Below the pieces are notes generated by a model. The model had not been told where the DNA came from, made no database searches, and was given only the letters and a program-made list of their open reading frames with translations. Shown here piece by piece: positions 37,392 through 48,314 of a stretch of DNA of 64,000 bases. This DNA comes from Plasmopara viticola (Eukaryota; Oomycota; Peronosporomycetes; Peronosporales; Peronosporaceae). Made by a program: the position numbers and the translations under genes. Positions within the stretch are counted from its first letter, which is position 1, and every line of letters starts with the position of its first letter. Where the stretch lies: the NCBI GenBank assembly GCA_001695595.3, contig MBPM02000018.1, positions 1-64,000 on the forward strand, read 5' to 3'.

Positions 37392-38984
37392 CGAACACGC
37401 GTGGATGCCGAGAGCCATCGTCAAGTCCTTGTGACGAGGTCCGCCGAGTCCCTTCGTCATGATGTCCGCTTGCATGGTCGCAGTTTCGCAGTACTCGACG
37501 AGAACTTCTCCACGCTTCACTCCATCGCGGATGTGATGGTACTTGATGTCGATGTGCTTGGCGCGGCCATGATTAACTGGGTTCTTAGTCATCTTAATGC
37601 ACGACTGGTTGTCCTCGAAGATCTTCAAGTCTGGAGTGTCTTCGCCCGAAGCCGCCAAAATCTCACACAGTAGCTTGTGAACCCACTTTCCCTCTTGAAT
37701 CGCCAAACTAAGCGCGATGTATTCGGCTTCGCTCGTGGATAGCGACACACTAGACTGCTTTTTGGACCCCCACGACACTGGTCCGCCAAGGACTTGAAAC
37801 AGGTAACCGGAAGTCGACTTGCGGTCACTGTAGTCGCCGGCCCAGTCAGCATCGGAGTAGCCGCGAAAGTCCACGCCCTTGTTTGGAGAGAAGCGAATTC
37901 CGTGCGACTTGGTACCTTGTAGATAGCGAAAAATCCTCTTGACGGCCGTCCAGTGTTCCACTTGCGGGTTTTCCATGAAGCGCGACACATATCCGACTGC
38001 AAAGGCAATATCGGATCGAGTTGAAGTCATCAAGTGCATGAGTGTACCGACAGCTTCACGAAACGGAGCGTCCACCTTGGTCGGGGCATCACTTGGAACA
38101 AGTCGCATGCTGAGATCAACGGGACTGGCAACAGGTTTGCAATTCTGCATGCCGAAACGCTTCAAAATGTCATGGGTGTAGCGCGCTTGGCTTAACGTCA
38201 CGCTTCCGTCTTTGTTGTCGACAACTTTGATGCCAAGAATGAAAGAACACTTACCACTGTCGGTCATCTCGAATCGACTTTTAAGCTGGCGCTTGACTTC
38301 ATCAATCAGTATCTTGGAGCTTCCGGTGATCAGAACGTCGTCGACGTACACCAACAGGAGAATGCATTCGCCTTTGACGACCTTGATGTATAGGCACGGA
38401 TCGTAGCTTGAGGCGTGAAATCCAAGTGAGCGAACATACTCATCAAAAGTCTCGTTCCATACTCGCGAAGCTTGCTTGAGACCATAGATCGCCTTCAGAA
38501 ACTCCACGCAGTCAAATCCATCGTCCAGCTCAACACCCTCGGGCACGCAGCAAAACACTTTTTCCTTCATCAAACCGTATAAGAAGGCAGTGACGACGTC
38601 AAGTTGATCCAGGGGCCAACCGAGGAGCTTGGTAATGGCGATTATCATGCGAAGTGTCACGTACTTCACGACAGGAGAGAACGTCTCCGTGTAATCAATG
38701 CCATACTTCTGTACGAAGCCTTTCGCGACGAGTCGAGCCTTGTACTTCTCGATGGATCCATCCGCTTTGCGCTTGACCTTAAAGACCCACTTGGTCCCGA
38801 CTGCGCGTTGATGGCTGGGTAACTTGGCAGCACGAAACACCCCACGAAGACGCATTGACTTGAGTTCCGCGCGAATGGCCTTGCGCCAGTGAACTTGATC
38901 GGGTCCGCTCACGGCATCTTGGAAGGTCTTCGGTTCAGCGCTGTCACTTGCTTCCACTGCGTTTGCACTTGCTCGCCAAAACAT
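37386..38984 (-). CDS. pol: Reverse transcriptase and RNase H of element J
   Basis: 532 codons from an internal Met; the same frame is open upstream to the TAA at 39222. RT: '[26 protein letters not shown]', '[15 protein letters not shown]', '[14 protein letters not shown]', catalytic 'YVDDVLITG'. RNase H: '[20 protein letters not shown]', '[10 protein letters not shown]', '[20 protein letters not shown]', '[14 protein letters not shown]', ending ...HACSH. All catalytic residues are present, so this is the best candidate for a functional RT/RNase H in the window. Confidence 0.94.
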   Translation of the reverse strand: MFWRASANAVEASDSAEPKTFQDAVSGPDQVHWRKAIRAELKSMRLRGVFRAAKLPSHQRAVGTKWVFKVKRKADGSIEKYKARLVAKGFVQKYGIDYTETFSPVVKYVTLRMIIAITKLLGWPLDQLDVVTAFLYGLMKEKVFCCVPEGVELDDGFDCVEFLKAIYGLKQASRVWNETFDEYVRSLGFHASSYDPCLYIKVVKGECILLLVYVDDVLITGSSKILIDEVKRQLKSRFEMTDSGKCSFILGIKVVDNKDGSVTLSQARYTHDILKRFGMQNCKPVASPVDLSMRLVPSDAPTKVDAPFREAVGTLMHLMTSTRSDIAFAVGYVSRFMENPQVEHWTAVKRIFRYLQGTKSHGIRFSPNKGVDFRGYSDADWAGDYSDRKSTSGYLFQVLGGPVSWGSKKQSSVSLSTSEAEYIALSLAIQEGKWVHKLLCEILAASGEDTPDLKIFEDNQSCIKMTKNPVNHGRAKHIDIKYHHIRDGVKRGEVLVEYCETATMQADIMTKGLGGPRHKDLTMALGIHACSH

Positions 38985-39389
38985 AGGCGAAGTGGAGTCG
39001 CTGTCACCTTCATCTTCCGTTTTCGCTTCTTGGGCCGAGGCATCTTGACCTTGATCGACCGAGTCATTGACAGGTGCGCTTGCTTCCTCAAGTCCAATTC
39101 GGCGGCGCGGGCCACTTGAACGTTGATGCTTGTCCGGCTCGGAGTTTGCTTTTCGCTTCCCCGCCTGCTTGAAAACATGTACTTCTTCAGGGTCAGAGAG
39201 CGCGAGGTACTCGATGGCTTCTTAAATTTTGGAGTCTTCGTCGACCGAGCTCGTGTTAAAGCTTGTTTCGTCGAATGTGACATCGCGAGAGATCACGACC
39301 TTTCCCGCCTCGATGTCATAAACGCGATACGCCTTGGACCGTTCCTCGTAGCCCATGAAAATGCCTTCACGAGCTTTTGGGTCCCACTT
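38985..39389 (-). pseudogene. pol: Integrase tail and acidic linker of element J between the two stops
   Basis: In frame with both flanking ORFs: 'AREGIFMGYEERSKAYRVYD' and 'VTFDETSF', then TAA at 39222-39224, then 'QAGKRKANSEPDKHQRS' and a Ser/Asp-rich linker. Single substitutions created both stops; the reading is otherwise continuous. Confidence 0.85.
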
Positions 39390-41399
39390 CTATCGCTTTT
39401 CCTTCGGCGTCAAAACGAAGACCTTGCACCCGAAGACTCGCATGTGCTTCACGTTGGGCTTGGACTTGTATATAATGTCGTACGGCGTTTTTCCGGGAAT
39501 CTTGGGGGACGGCAGTCGATTCTTGATGTAGATTGCCGTCATCGCCGCTTCAGCCCAAAAACGCTTGTCCACGCCGGCGTGGTGGAGCATGCTGCGGCCG
39601 ATCGTCACAATGGTCCTGTTCGCACGCTCAGCAGTACCGTTGGTCTGGTGTGCGTACTGAACGGTTGGCTGCACTTCAATGCCATGCTCTTCGTAGAAGT
39701 CCACAAGCGATCTTGTTTTGAATTCCTTGGCCCCATCGTGACGCACGTACTTGACTTTGGCGTTGAACTGGCGCTCCACTTTCGTAATAAAGCTTCGAAG
39801 ACAGCGTTCACTCTCCGAGCGGGCGCGAATACAGAAGCCGGTCATGCAGCCGGAGGCCTCGTCGGTAACGAGTAGCAAATGCCTGCTGCCACTAAGCGAT
39901 TCCTGCTCCATTGGCCCGCAGTTGTCGAAATGCAGACACTCGAACGGCTTGTACTTGGGCTTGTTTGGGTTGCTCGGGAATGGTTTTTGTACCATCTTGC
40001 CCTGCTGGCACCCACTGCACTTGCTCGAGTTCTTCGACGTCGGAGGCATCTTGGCACCTGTCACCATGCCGCCTGACGCCATCTTGCGAAGCACGTCGTT
40101 TGGAGCGTGGCCCATCCGCGCGTGGAGGTCGACTCCATTGATCGAAACATTGGACACGGAGTTGGCGCTTGCGCGTGGCACACGGAGCCAATACAGGCCG
40201 TCGACGAGGTCTGCGGCGGCAACGACTTGTCGCGATTTCTTCCGCGCAATGTGCATTTCACCACCGTCGAAGATCACCATGAACTGTCCGCTGCTGTTGA
40301 TTTGGGGCACCGACAGCAGATTCTTGTTCATGCTTGGAACGTAAAGCGCGTCTTTGATCCTGATGTTGCGCGTGTTGCCGTTGGGCAAAGAGACTTGTTC
40401 CACCACAGTCCCCACACCCAAAATCTTGGCGGTATGCCCGTTTGCCACGGTCAATTCTCCGTCGCCGCACTCCTTGATTTCGACAAACTTGGCCTTGTCG
40501 TTGCAAATGTGGTGCGTGGCGCCACTGTCGATGGCCCACGTTCCTTGAAACTTCTTGCCCGTCGACACGCCGCACTCCATAGAGACCACAAATGCGACCG
40601 CGTCGAAATCGTCTTCGTCACGCCAGTCTCTCCACTCGATGTTGTTGGCACCGCGACCACCTCGGCCGCGTCGTACTCCTCCTCGGTTTTCTTCCTTCTG
40701 CTTGGTCCAGCACTTGTCGATGACGTGCCCCAATTTCCCGCAGTACGTGCAGCGACGCACTTCGCGTTCGGCGCTGAAAGCCTTCGCTGCTTCTTCGACC
40801 TTGACAGACGCAGTCTTCTCGCCTTGTCGCTTGATATGCTCGTTTGTGAGCACTTTTACCACGTCCTGCGTCTTCAGCTCTGCGGTGCTCATTTCCAAAT
40901 TGAGCACCACATTGGGGAGACTACGAAGCAGGCAGATCGCGACGTCTTCGTCCTCCATCTTGGCGCCAATACTGCTGAGTTTCGCGCTGATGTTGAGGAC
41001 TTCGTTACAATGATGAAGAACATTGCCGCCTTCCGCCATTTCCATGCTGAAAAGCTGACGTTTCAGGTAGATCCGTCCAGCCTTTTGCGACCCACCGTAC
41101 AGCGTACGCAAGCGCGTCCACGCGACCCAGGCTTCTTCGCAGTTGTCAAGCGCATGGTAGTAGGCGGCGTCCATGTGGAGCAACATCAAGCCGAACGCGA
41201 TGTTGCTTGACTTAACATACTCGTCCTTCGCCCGGGGATCCGTGAAGCTTGGCATTGTCTCGCGGTTCACCACACTCCACACGGACTTGGTCAGGAACAC
41301 GCCACGCATGTAGCGGCTCCACGTGGCGTAGTTGTCGCCGTTGAACTTGTCGATGGAATTCTTGGTATCTTGGACAGAGGACATCGTGCTTGGGCTCAT
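39390..41399 (-). CDS. gag: Gag, protease and integrase of element J
   Basis: 669 codons from the primer-site ATG ([10 protein letters not shown]); the frame is open a further 9 codons into the LTR but these are not Gag-like. Gag domain '[17 protein letters not shown]'; a short in-frame loss in '[12 protein letters not shown]' (others have [11 protein letters not shown]); CCHC '[14 protein letters not shown]'; protease '[12 protein letters not shown]'; HHCC 'HARMGH'/'CSGCQQGK'; integrase D 'FDNCGPME', D 'RHDGAKEF', E 'TAERANRT'. It ends at TAG within 'KEKR', where related copies have Leu. Confidence 0.94.
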   Translation of the reverse strand: MSPSTMSSVQDTKNSIDKFNGDNYATWSRYMRGVFLTKSVWSVVNRETMPSFTDPRAKDEYVKSSNIAFGLMLLHMDAAYYHALDNCEEAWVAWTRLRTLYGGSQKAGRIYLKRQLFSMEMAEGGNVLHHCNEVLNISAKLSSIGAKMEDEDVAICLLRSLPNVVLNLEMSTAELKTQDVVKVLTNEHIKRQGEKTASVKVEEAAKAFSAEREVRRCTYCGKLGHVIDKCWTKQKEENRGGVRRGRGGRGANNIEWRDWRDEDDFDAVAFVVSMECGVSTGKKFQGTWAIDSGATHHICNDKAKFVEIKECGDGELTVANGHTAKILGVGTVVEQVSLPNGNTRNIRIKDALYVPSMNKNLLSVPQINSSGQFMVIFDGGEMHIARKKSRQVVAAADLVDGLYWLRVPRASANSVSNVSINGVDLHARMGHAPNDVLRKMASGGMVTGAKMPPTSKNSSKCSGCQQGKMVQKPFPSNPNKPKYKPFECLHFDNCGPMEQESLSGSRHLLLVTDEASGCMTGFCIRARSESERCLRSFITKVERQFNAKVKYVRHDGAKEFKTRSLVDFYEEHGIEVQPTVQYAHQTNGTAERANRTIVTIGRSMLHHAGVDKRFWAEAAMTAIYIKNRLPSPKIPGKTPYDIIYKSKPNVKHMRVFGCKVFVLTPKEKR

Positions 41400-41403
41400 A
41401 ACC
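41392..41403 (-). promoter_or_regulatory. Primer binding site of J
   Basis: GGTTATGAGCCC next to LTR13. Confidence 0.85.
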
Positions 41404-41695
41404 TGATTGAAGGTGACTTTGAGCACTAAGTAGGAGGCGGAGGCGAGGAAACCGAAGCGGAGAAGGCACTTGGGGGTTTGAATGGAAATTCAGAAGTGAT
41501 TGATTTATTGGAGTTAGTTTGGTTGCTGCGTAGAAACGCAGCAGTGCATCCTATCACTAAGTGCATCTAATCACAAACATTCCTTACTCGTCCAATCAGC
41601 CTACTCGTCTAATCAACGTGTGGTCGTATTGGACCGGTTCATGCTAACCGGTTAATGGGTACAATGTACCAACTGGTCAGCATGTACCTGTAACA
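41404..41695 (-). repeat. LTR13, 5' LTR of element J
   Basis: 292 bp, six substitutions from LTR12; the hairpin at 41525-41542 is unchanged. GAATC follows. Confidence 0.94.
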
Positions 41696-41785
41696 GAATC
41701 GTCCTTCAACAGCTCAAGTGCCTTCTTAGCTCTTCGCTCCCCGCAAGCTTCACTCTCCAACTCCTTCTCTTCAGATTTTAATACA

Positions 41786-44172
41786 GAGCTCCACTCCCTC
41801 TGTACCGCACAATAAACGAGAAATACCGTAACAACATCAAGCTGGCCCAGCGGCCATCCAAAATACTTTGTCAAAGTGATCATTATACGCAGTGTACGGG
41901 CGAGAATGTCCCGTGTAGTCAATGCGGTATTGCTGTTTGAGCTCTTTTGCGACCAGACGCGCCTTGTTTTTTTTCAATTGATCCGCCGGCTTTGCACTTG
42001 ATCTTGAAAACCCACTTATTTCCAATAGCATGTTGTTCTGCTGGGAGTTTGGCCGCTCGAAACACATAGCGATTTTGCATAGAATCCAATTCTGCAAGCA
42101 CTGCTTTTCGCCAATGTACTTGATCTGGACTGCTAATTGCATCTTAAAAACTCGATGGTTCAGAAAGGTTCAGAAAGGTCACTGCGTTAGCGCTTGCATG
42201 CCAAAAATCGCGTGGCATCAAATGATCATTTGTTTTGCATTTTTCTTCTTCCCTTTCCTGATTACTGGTAATGCGCTCGACAGATCTGCGTTTGGCTCGT
42301 CGCTCGTCAGAACTTTCAGGCGCACTTGATACCGCAAGTTCATTCTCGTGGTACTCGTAACGTGGAAGAGCTGATTCACTGTTAGTGTCACATGCGCCTG
42401 ATCAGTTCTTGCGCTTTCTGGAAGACTTGAAATTCATCTGATACACTGGATTACTGTCATCGATGGTAAGCGGATCAAAATTAGTTTCATCGTCATCACT
42501 GTCAGCCACGTAGATGCGAAGCCAGTCCTTGATCCATCGAAATTGACGTCACAACTATCAACAATTTGTCCTGCCTCGATGTCAAAGATTCGATAAGCCT
42601 TCGATGACTCTTGATAGCCCATAAAGATACCGGCACGACCCACTTGAGACGCTTTTCTTTTAGTGCGAGAGCCAAATACACGCAGGTGCTTTACACTTGG
42701 CTTGTAATTGTATATAATCTCAATCGGGGTTTTGCTTGAAATCCTGGGTGAAAGCAGTCGATTCTTAATATAAATTGCTGCCATTGCCGCTTCACCCCAA
42801 AACCACTTGTCGACTTTTACATTGTGCGGTAAGGCGCGGCCAAAAGCAACTATAGTTCTGATGGCCCGCTCAGCTATACCATTTGTTTGATGCGCGTATG
42901 GAACCGTGACTTGCTGCTCAACACCTTGATCGCCATACAAAATGTTAAGCGAATTCGTTGCGGATTCTTGTGCTCCATCATGCCTCACAAACTTGACTTG
43001 CTTGCCAAATTGCGTATGAACTTGAGAATGTAGCATGCGATACATTCTTCAGAATCAGGTTTGGCACTTGAGCAAAAGCCCTTCATGCATCCGCTGGCTT
43101 CGTCGACAATGAGAAGGAAGTACCTTCTTCCACCCAAAAAGTCTTGTTCCATGAGACCGCGTATGTCAAAAGCTCAAACGTACCATACTAACGCTTGTCT
43201 TTAAAGCTAAAAATTGGCTTTTGAACCATTTTCCCGAACTGACACATGCCTCGAAATTCTGAATTCTAGTGGCACAATCGCGTCCTTAATCATTCCGCCA
43301 TTGTCCATATTGCGAAGCACGTCGATTGGAGCGTGACCCATTCTTGCATGCAGATTGGTGTTTTGTCCTCCCACCGCCAAATTTGCTGGATACTGGGAAG
43401 TACGAAGCCAATAAAGACCGTCCACAAGGTCTGCTGTCGCCACAACTTGATTTGGGTGTTTGCGCGCAATGTCCATGCGTGAGCCATCAAATACCACCTG
43501 AAACTTGCCACTTTTGTTGATCTGTGGCACCAAAAGCCAATTCTTATTGATTGCTGGCACGAACAATACGTCCTTGATTTCAATGTCGGTCTTGTTTCCG
43601 TCAGCGACCGAGAGTTCGCCAAAGTTGTGCTCGTTGAGTCATGCAAATTTGTCCTTGTTGTGGCATATGTGATGCGTTGCACCACTGTCGATTGACCACA
43701 TTCCAGGCATATCTTTTGTTGTTAAAAATCCTCACTCCAGCGAGATCGCAAACGCAACACGGTCGTAGCCGTATTGATCGCTGGGTCGATAGTGAACATT
43801 GTTTGCTCCACGTCCACTAGCCTGGTCGCCGCGTCGTGCATTTCGATTCTCATCCTTCTGCTTGGTCCAGCACCGCTCCGCCGAGTGCCCTAAATTCTCA
43901 CAGTAAGCGCACTGGCGATAATCTCGCTCTATGCTAAGCACCTTTGCCACTTCCTCAGTCTTAATTGTCGAAGTTTTCGACCCTTGTCGTTTTATGTGCT
44001 CATTCGTCAGCACTTAAACCACATCCCGAGTCCTCAACTCCGCATTGCTGATCTTTAAAGTTAAGACGACATCCTCATAGCTCTTGGACAGAATTCGCAA
44101 AAGGCAGATTGCAACGTCTTCGTACTTCATCTTCGCGCCGATACTGAAAAGCTTTGCGCTGATATTGAGGAC
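41786..44172 (-). pseudogene. pol: RT start, integrase, protease and gag remnant of element I (unit 0, right piece)
   Basis: RT start 'NKWVFKIKCKAGGSIEK' (41837-42142). Integrase 42434-43045 with 'RHDGAQESATNS', 'TNGIAERAIRT' and '[16 protein letters not shown]'. Protease end and zinc His module 43207-43566 ('[21 protein letters not shown]', 'HARMGH'). Gag 43732-44013 with CCHC '[14 protein letters not shown]'. Gag stops abruptly at 44172, with about the first 140 codons, primer site and 5' LTR missing. Unit 0 keeps 'MCQFGK', where units 1-5 have Phe for Cys. Confidence 0.85.
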
Positions 44173-44457
44173 TGAAGAAGGTCAAGTGTGCACTAATTGG
44201 TAAAATGCAAAGTGAATTGATCTAAGGTTCTTAGTTCGCAAAACCACTTGCTACCTCTAAGCCACTCATTTACCATGTACTAGGCTCACTATACTATACT
44301 GGCTTTACGATATACTTTCAGCTAATCAAAAGCATACCCATCCTGACGCGTCATCTTCGTATGGTCGCAAATTTTCACCGTCGGAGAGCTGTGTACCGGT
44401 ACTTACCGATACTCCACGGCTGTGAGAGACGCGCTTGCATTCGCAATCTTGTCAACA
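44173..44457 (-). repeat. Joint LTR S1 (unit 1)
   Basis: TGAAGAAGGTC...TTGTCAACA, 285 bp, related to the D and C/G/H LTRs. Left flank is gag (AGGAC), right flank is RNase H (GGGCT): no target duplication, so it is a recombination joint. Contains 'actatactatactgg' and 'gtaccggtacttaccgatac'. Confidence 0.88.
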
Positions 44458-45334
44458 GGGCTCCAACTTGTCCATCGCTGCAGCTAGAATCTCACTGAGT
44501 AGACGTAGCACCCATTTGCTCTCTTGAATCGCAAGACTTAGCGCGATGTACTCAGCTTCGCTCGTAGACAGCGACACACTTGACTGCTTCCTGCCACTCC
44601 AGCTTACAGAAGCACCCGTCAGCATAAACACACAGTTCGATGTTAACTTGCGGTCAGCATGATCTCCAGCCCAGTCTGCGTCAAATATCCACGAAAGTCC
44701 ACCTTATTGCCGGGCTTGAAGCAAATACCGTGTGACTTGGTTCTTAAAGGTAGTCCAGTGCTCGGCTTGTGGCTTCTCCATGAGGCGCGAAACGTAGCCA
44801 ACAGCAAAAGCAATGTCTGGACGCGTTGCAGTTGTTAGATGCATCAAGGCACCCACAGCTTCACGAAATGGAACATCAGCCTTTGTTTTTTAGCGCTTGG
44901 CACGAGTCGAAAGCTTGAGTCAGTCGGACTTATTGCTGCCTTGCAGTCACTCATGCCGCATCGCTTGAGAATTTCGTCGACATAGCGTCTCTGGCAAAGT
45001 GTGATACTGCCGTCGACTACAAACTACAACTTCGATACCCAGACCAAAAGCACATTTTCCACTGTCCGTCATTTTAAAGCGCGACTTGAGACTGCCTTTA
45101 GTTTGCGCAACGAGCTCAGCCGAGCTGCCAGTAATGAGTACATCGTCCACATAAACCAGTAGCAATTACAATGGCCGTCGACGTTCTTAATGTAGAGGCA
45201 CGGATCAAAAGCAGATACACAAAAACCAATGGAGCATACAAACTCATCAAAAGTCTCGTTCCAAGCTCGTGATGCTTGGTTTAGGCCGTAAATCGCTTTC
45301 AGCGGTTCCGAGCAATCGAATTTCCCTTCGAGCT
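44458..45334 (-). pseudogene. pol: Unit 1 RNase H/RT piece (chimeric)
   Basis: The RNase H part to about 44800 is A-like: '[22 protein letters not shown]' and '[10 protein letters not shown]', close to A/B's '[14 protein letters not shown]'. From about 44810 it is I-like ('[14 protein letters not shown]', '[15 protein letters not shown]', '[11 protein letters not shown]'). 'tctgcgtcaaatatcc' lacks one base relative to other units; another frame loss occurs at 'ttcttaaagg'. It ends at the GAGCT target site of P1. Confidence 0.85.
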
Positions 45335-45644
45335 TGTTGAGGGTAACCGGTTTATGGTACAATGTACCAACTGTACCCATGTACCAGCTGTACCCGTTAA
45401 CCGGTAAGCCCGAACCGGTCCAATACGATCGCACGTTGATTAGACGAGCAGGATGATTGAACGAGTAAGGAAAGATTGTGATTAGACGAACTAAATGTTA
45501 GGAAGACTTAGTGCACGTCTCATCAGCTAGACCTAACATTAAATGAATCGCTTTCGAACCTTTCTTCAACAGCTCAAGTGCCTTCTTCGCTCTTCGCTCC
45601 CCGCAAGCTTCACTCCCCAACTCCTTCGCTTCAGATTTTAAACA
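45335..45644 (+). repeat. Solo LTR P1
   Basis: 310 bp, TGTTGAGGGTAACCGG...TTTTAAACA, flanked by GAGCT at 45330-45334 and 45645-45649. Its start resembles the E LTR (TATTGAGGGTTACCGG) and its end the F LTR (cttcgctcttcgctc). It carries five GTAC motifs at 45358-45393. Confidence 0.92.
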
Positions 45645-48029
45645 GAGCTCCACTCCCTCTGTACCGCATAATAAACGAGAAATACCGTAACAACATCAAG
45701 CTGGCCCAGCGGCCATCCAAAATACTTTGTCAAAGTGATCATCATACGCAGTGTACGGGCGAGAATGTCCCGTGTAGTCAATGCGGTATTGCTGTTTGTG
45801 CTCTTTTGCGACCAGACGCGCCTTGTTTTTTTTTCAATTGATCCGCCGGCTTTGCACTTGATCTTGAAAACCCACTTATTTCCAATAGCATGTTGTTCTG
45901 CTGGGAGTTTGGCCGCTCGAAACACATTGCGATTTCGCATAGAATCCAATTCTGCGAGCACTGCTTTTCGCCAATCTACTTGATCTGGACTGCTAATTGC
46001 ATCTTAAAAACTCGATGGTTCAGAAAGGTCGGTAGCCTCGACTGCGTTAGCGCTTGCATGCCAAAAATCGCGTGGCATCAAATGATCATTTGTTTTGCAT
46101 TTTTCTTCTTCCCTTTCCTGATTACTGGTAATGCGCTCGACAGATCTGCGTTTGGCTCGTCGCTCGTCAGAACTTTCAGGCGCACTTGATACCGCAAGTT
46201 CATTCTCGTGGTACTCGTAGCGTGGAAGAGCTGATTCACTGTTAGTGTCACATGCGCCTGATCAGTTCTTGCGCTTTCCGGAAGACTTAAAATTCATCTG
46301 ATACACTGGATTACTGTCATCGATGGTAAGCGGATCAAATTAGTTTCATCGTCATCACTGTCAGCCACGTAGATGCGAAGCCAGTCCTTGATCCATCGAA
46401 ATTGACGTCACAACTATCAACAATTTGTCCTGCCTCGATGTCAAAATTCGATAAGCCTTCGATGACTCTTGATAGCCCATAAAGATACCGGCACGACCCA
46501 CTTGAGACGCTTTTCTTTTAGTGCGAGAGCCAAATACACGCAGGTGCTTTACACTTGGCTTGTAATTGTATATAATCTCAATCGGGGTTTTGCTTGAAAT
46601 CCTGGGTGAAAGCAGTCGATTCTTAATATAAATTGCTGCCATTGCCGCTTCACCCCAAAACCACTTGTCGACTTTTACATTGTGCGGTAAGGCGCGGCCA
46701 AAAGCAACTATAGTTCTGATGGCCCGCTCAGCTATACCATTTGTTTGATGCGCGTATGGAACCGTGACTTGCTGCTCAACACCTTGATCGCCATACAAAA
46801 TGTTAAGCGAATTCGTTGCGGATTCTTGTGCTCCATCATGCCTCACAAACTTGACTTGCTTGCCAAATTGCGTATGAACTTGAGAATGTAGCATGCGATA
46901 CATTCTTCAGAATCAGGTTTGGCACTTGAGCAAAAGCCCTTCATGCATCCGCTGGCTTCGTCGACAATGAGAAGGAAGTACCTTCTTCCACCCAAAAAGT
47001 CTTGTTCCATGAGACCGCGTATGTCAAAAGCTCAAACGTACCATACTAACGCTTGTCTTTAAAGCTAAAAATTGGCTTTTGAACCATTTTCCCGAACTGA
47101 AACATGCCTCGAAATTCTGAATTCTAGTGGCACAATCGCGTCCTTAATCATTCCGCCATTGTCCATATTGCGAAGCACGTCGATTGGAGCGTGACCCATT
47201 CTTGCATGCAGATTGGTGTTTTGTCCTCCCACCGCCAAATTTGCTGGATACTGGGAAGTACGAAGCCAATAAAGACCGTCCACAAGGTCTGCTGTCGCCA
47301 CAACTTGATTTGGGTGTTTGCGCGCAATGTCCATGCGTGAGCCATCAAATACCACCTGAAACTTGCCACTTTTGTTGATCTGTGGCACCAAAAGCCAATT
47401 CTTATTGATTGCTGGCACGAACAATACGTCCTTGATTTCAATGTCGGTCTTGTTTCCGTCAGCGACCGAGAGTTCGCCAAAGTTGTGCTCGTTGAGTCAT
47501 GCAAATTTGTCCTTGTTGTGGCATATGTGATGCGTTGCACCACTGTCGATTGACCACATTCCAGGCATATCTTTTGTTGTTAAAAATCCTCACTCCAGCG
47601 AGATCGCAAACGCAACACGGTCGTAGCCGTATTGATCGCTGGGTCGATAGTGAACATTGTTTGCTCCACGTCCACTAGCCTGGTCGCCGCGTCGTGCATT
47701 TCGATTCTCATCCTTCTGCTTGGTCCAGCACCGCTCCGCCGAGTGCCCTAAATTCTCACAGTAAGCGCACTGGCGATAATCTCGCTCTATGCTAAGCACC
47801 TTTGCCACTTCCTCAGTCTTAATTGTCGAAGTTTTCGACCCTTGTCGTTTTATGTGCTCATTCGTCAGCACTTAAACCACATCCCGAGTCCTCAACTCCG
47901 CATTGCTGATCTTTAAAGTTAAGACGACATCCTCATAGCTCTTGGACAGAATTCGCAAAAGGCAGATTGCAACGTCTTCGTACTCATCTTCGCGCCGATA
48001 CTGAAAAGCTTTGCGCTGATATTGAGGAC
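45645..48029 (-). pseudogene. pol: Unit 1 RT-integrase-protease-gag piece
   Basis: RT start 45645-45961 ('FRAAKLPAEQHAIGNKWVFKIK'); integrase core 46361-46903; protease/zinc segment 47065-47424; gag 47590-47871 with CCHC. A run of eight or more T at about 45828 breaks the RT frame. 'caaaattcg' at 46442 is one base shorter than unit 0; 'cgtactcatc' near 47982 lacks one T. Confidence 0.85.
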
Positions 48030-48314
48030 TGAAGAAGGTCAAGTGTGCACTAATTGGTAAAATGCAAAGTGAATTGATCTAAGGTTCTTAGTTCGCAAAA
48101 CCACTTGCTACCTCTAAGCCACTCATTTACCATGTACTAGGCTCACTATACTATACTGGCTTTACGATATACTTTCAGCTAATCAAAAGCATACCCATCC
48201 TGACGCGTCATCTTCGTATGGTCGCAAATTTTCACCGTCGGAGAGCTGTGTACCGGTACTTACCGATACTCCACGGCTGTGAGAGACGCGCTTGCATTCG
48301 CAATCTTGTCAACA
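48030..48314 (-). repeat. Joint LTR S2 (unit 2)
   Basis: 285 bp, same borders as S1 (gag left, RNase H right). Confidence 0.88.

Larger units (their letters stand above)
37087..41695 (-). mobile_element. Complete, nearly intact Ty1/copia element J with GAATC target duplication
   Basis: 4609 bp; 292-bp LTRs differ at six positions (about 97.9% identical). GAATC at 37082-37086 and 41696-41700. The whole gag-pol is in one frame from 41399 to 37386 with only two stops (39390-39392 TAG, 39222-39224 TAA) and no frameshift, making it the best preserved element here. LTR ends are canonical TG...CA. Confidence 0.97.
36861..41785 (+). repeat. Solo LTR P0, split by element J
   Basis: Left part 36861-37086 and right part 41701-41785 (J and its duplicated GAATC in between). 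Plus orientation, TGTTGAGGGT...TTTAATACA, flanked by GAGCT (36856-36860 and 41786-41790). Same insertion as P1-P5 in units 1-5. Confidence 0.9.
31164..44172 (-). mobile_element. Element I, unit 0 of the 3.85-kb array, with H and J inserted
   Basis: Once H (31939-36662), J (37087-41695) and the duplicated target bases are set aside, the remaining 31164-31938, 36663-37086 and 41701-44172 align with one array unit, including solo LTR P. Unlike units 1-6 it keeps an I-type RNase H to the left of about 31600. It is old and full of frameshifts. Its 3' end is cut by G at 31163. Confidence 0.9.
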
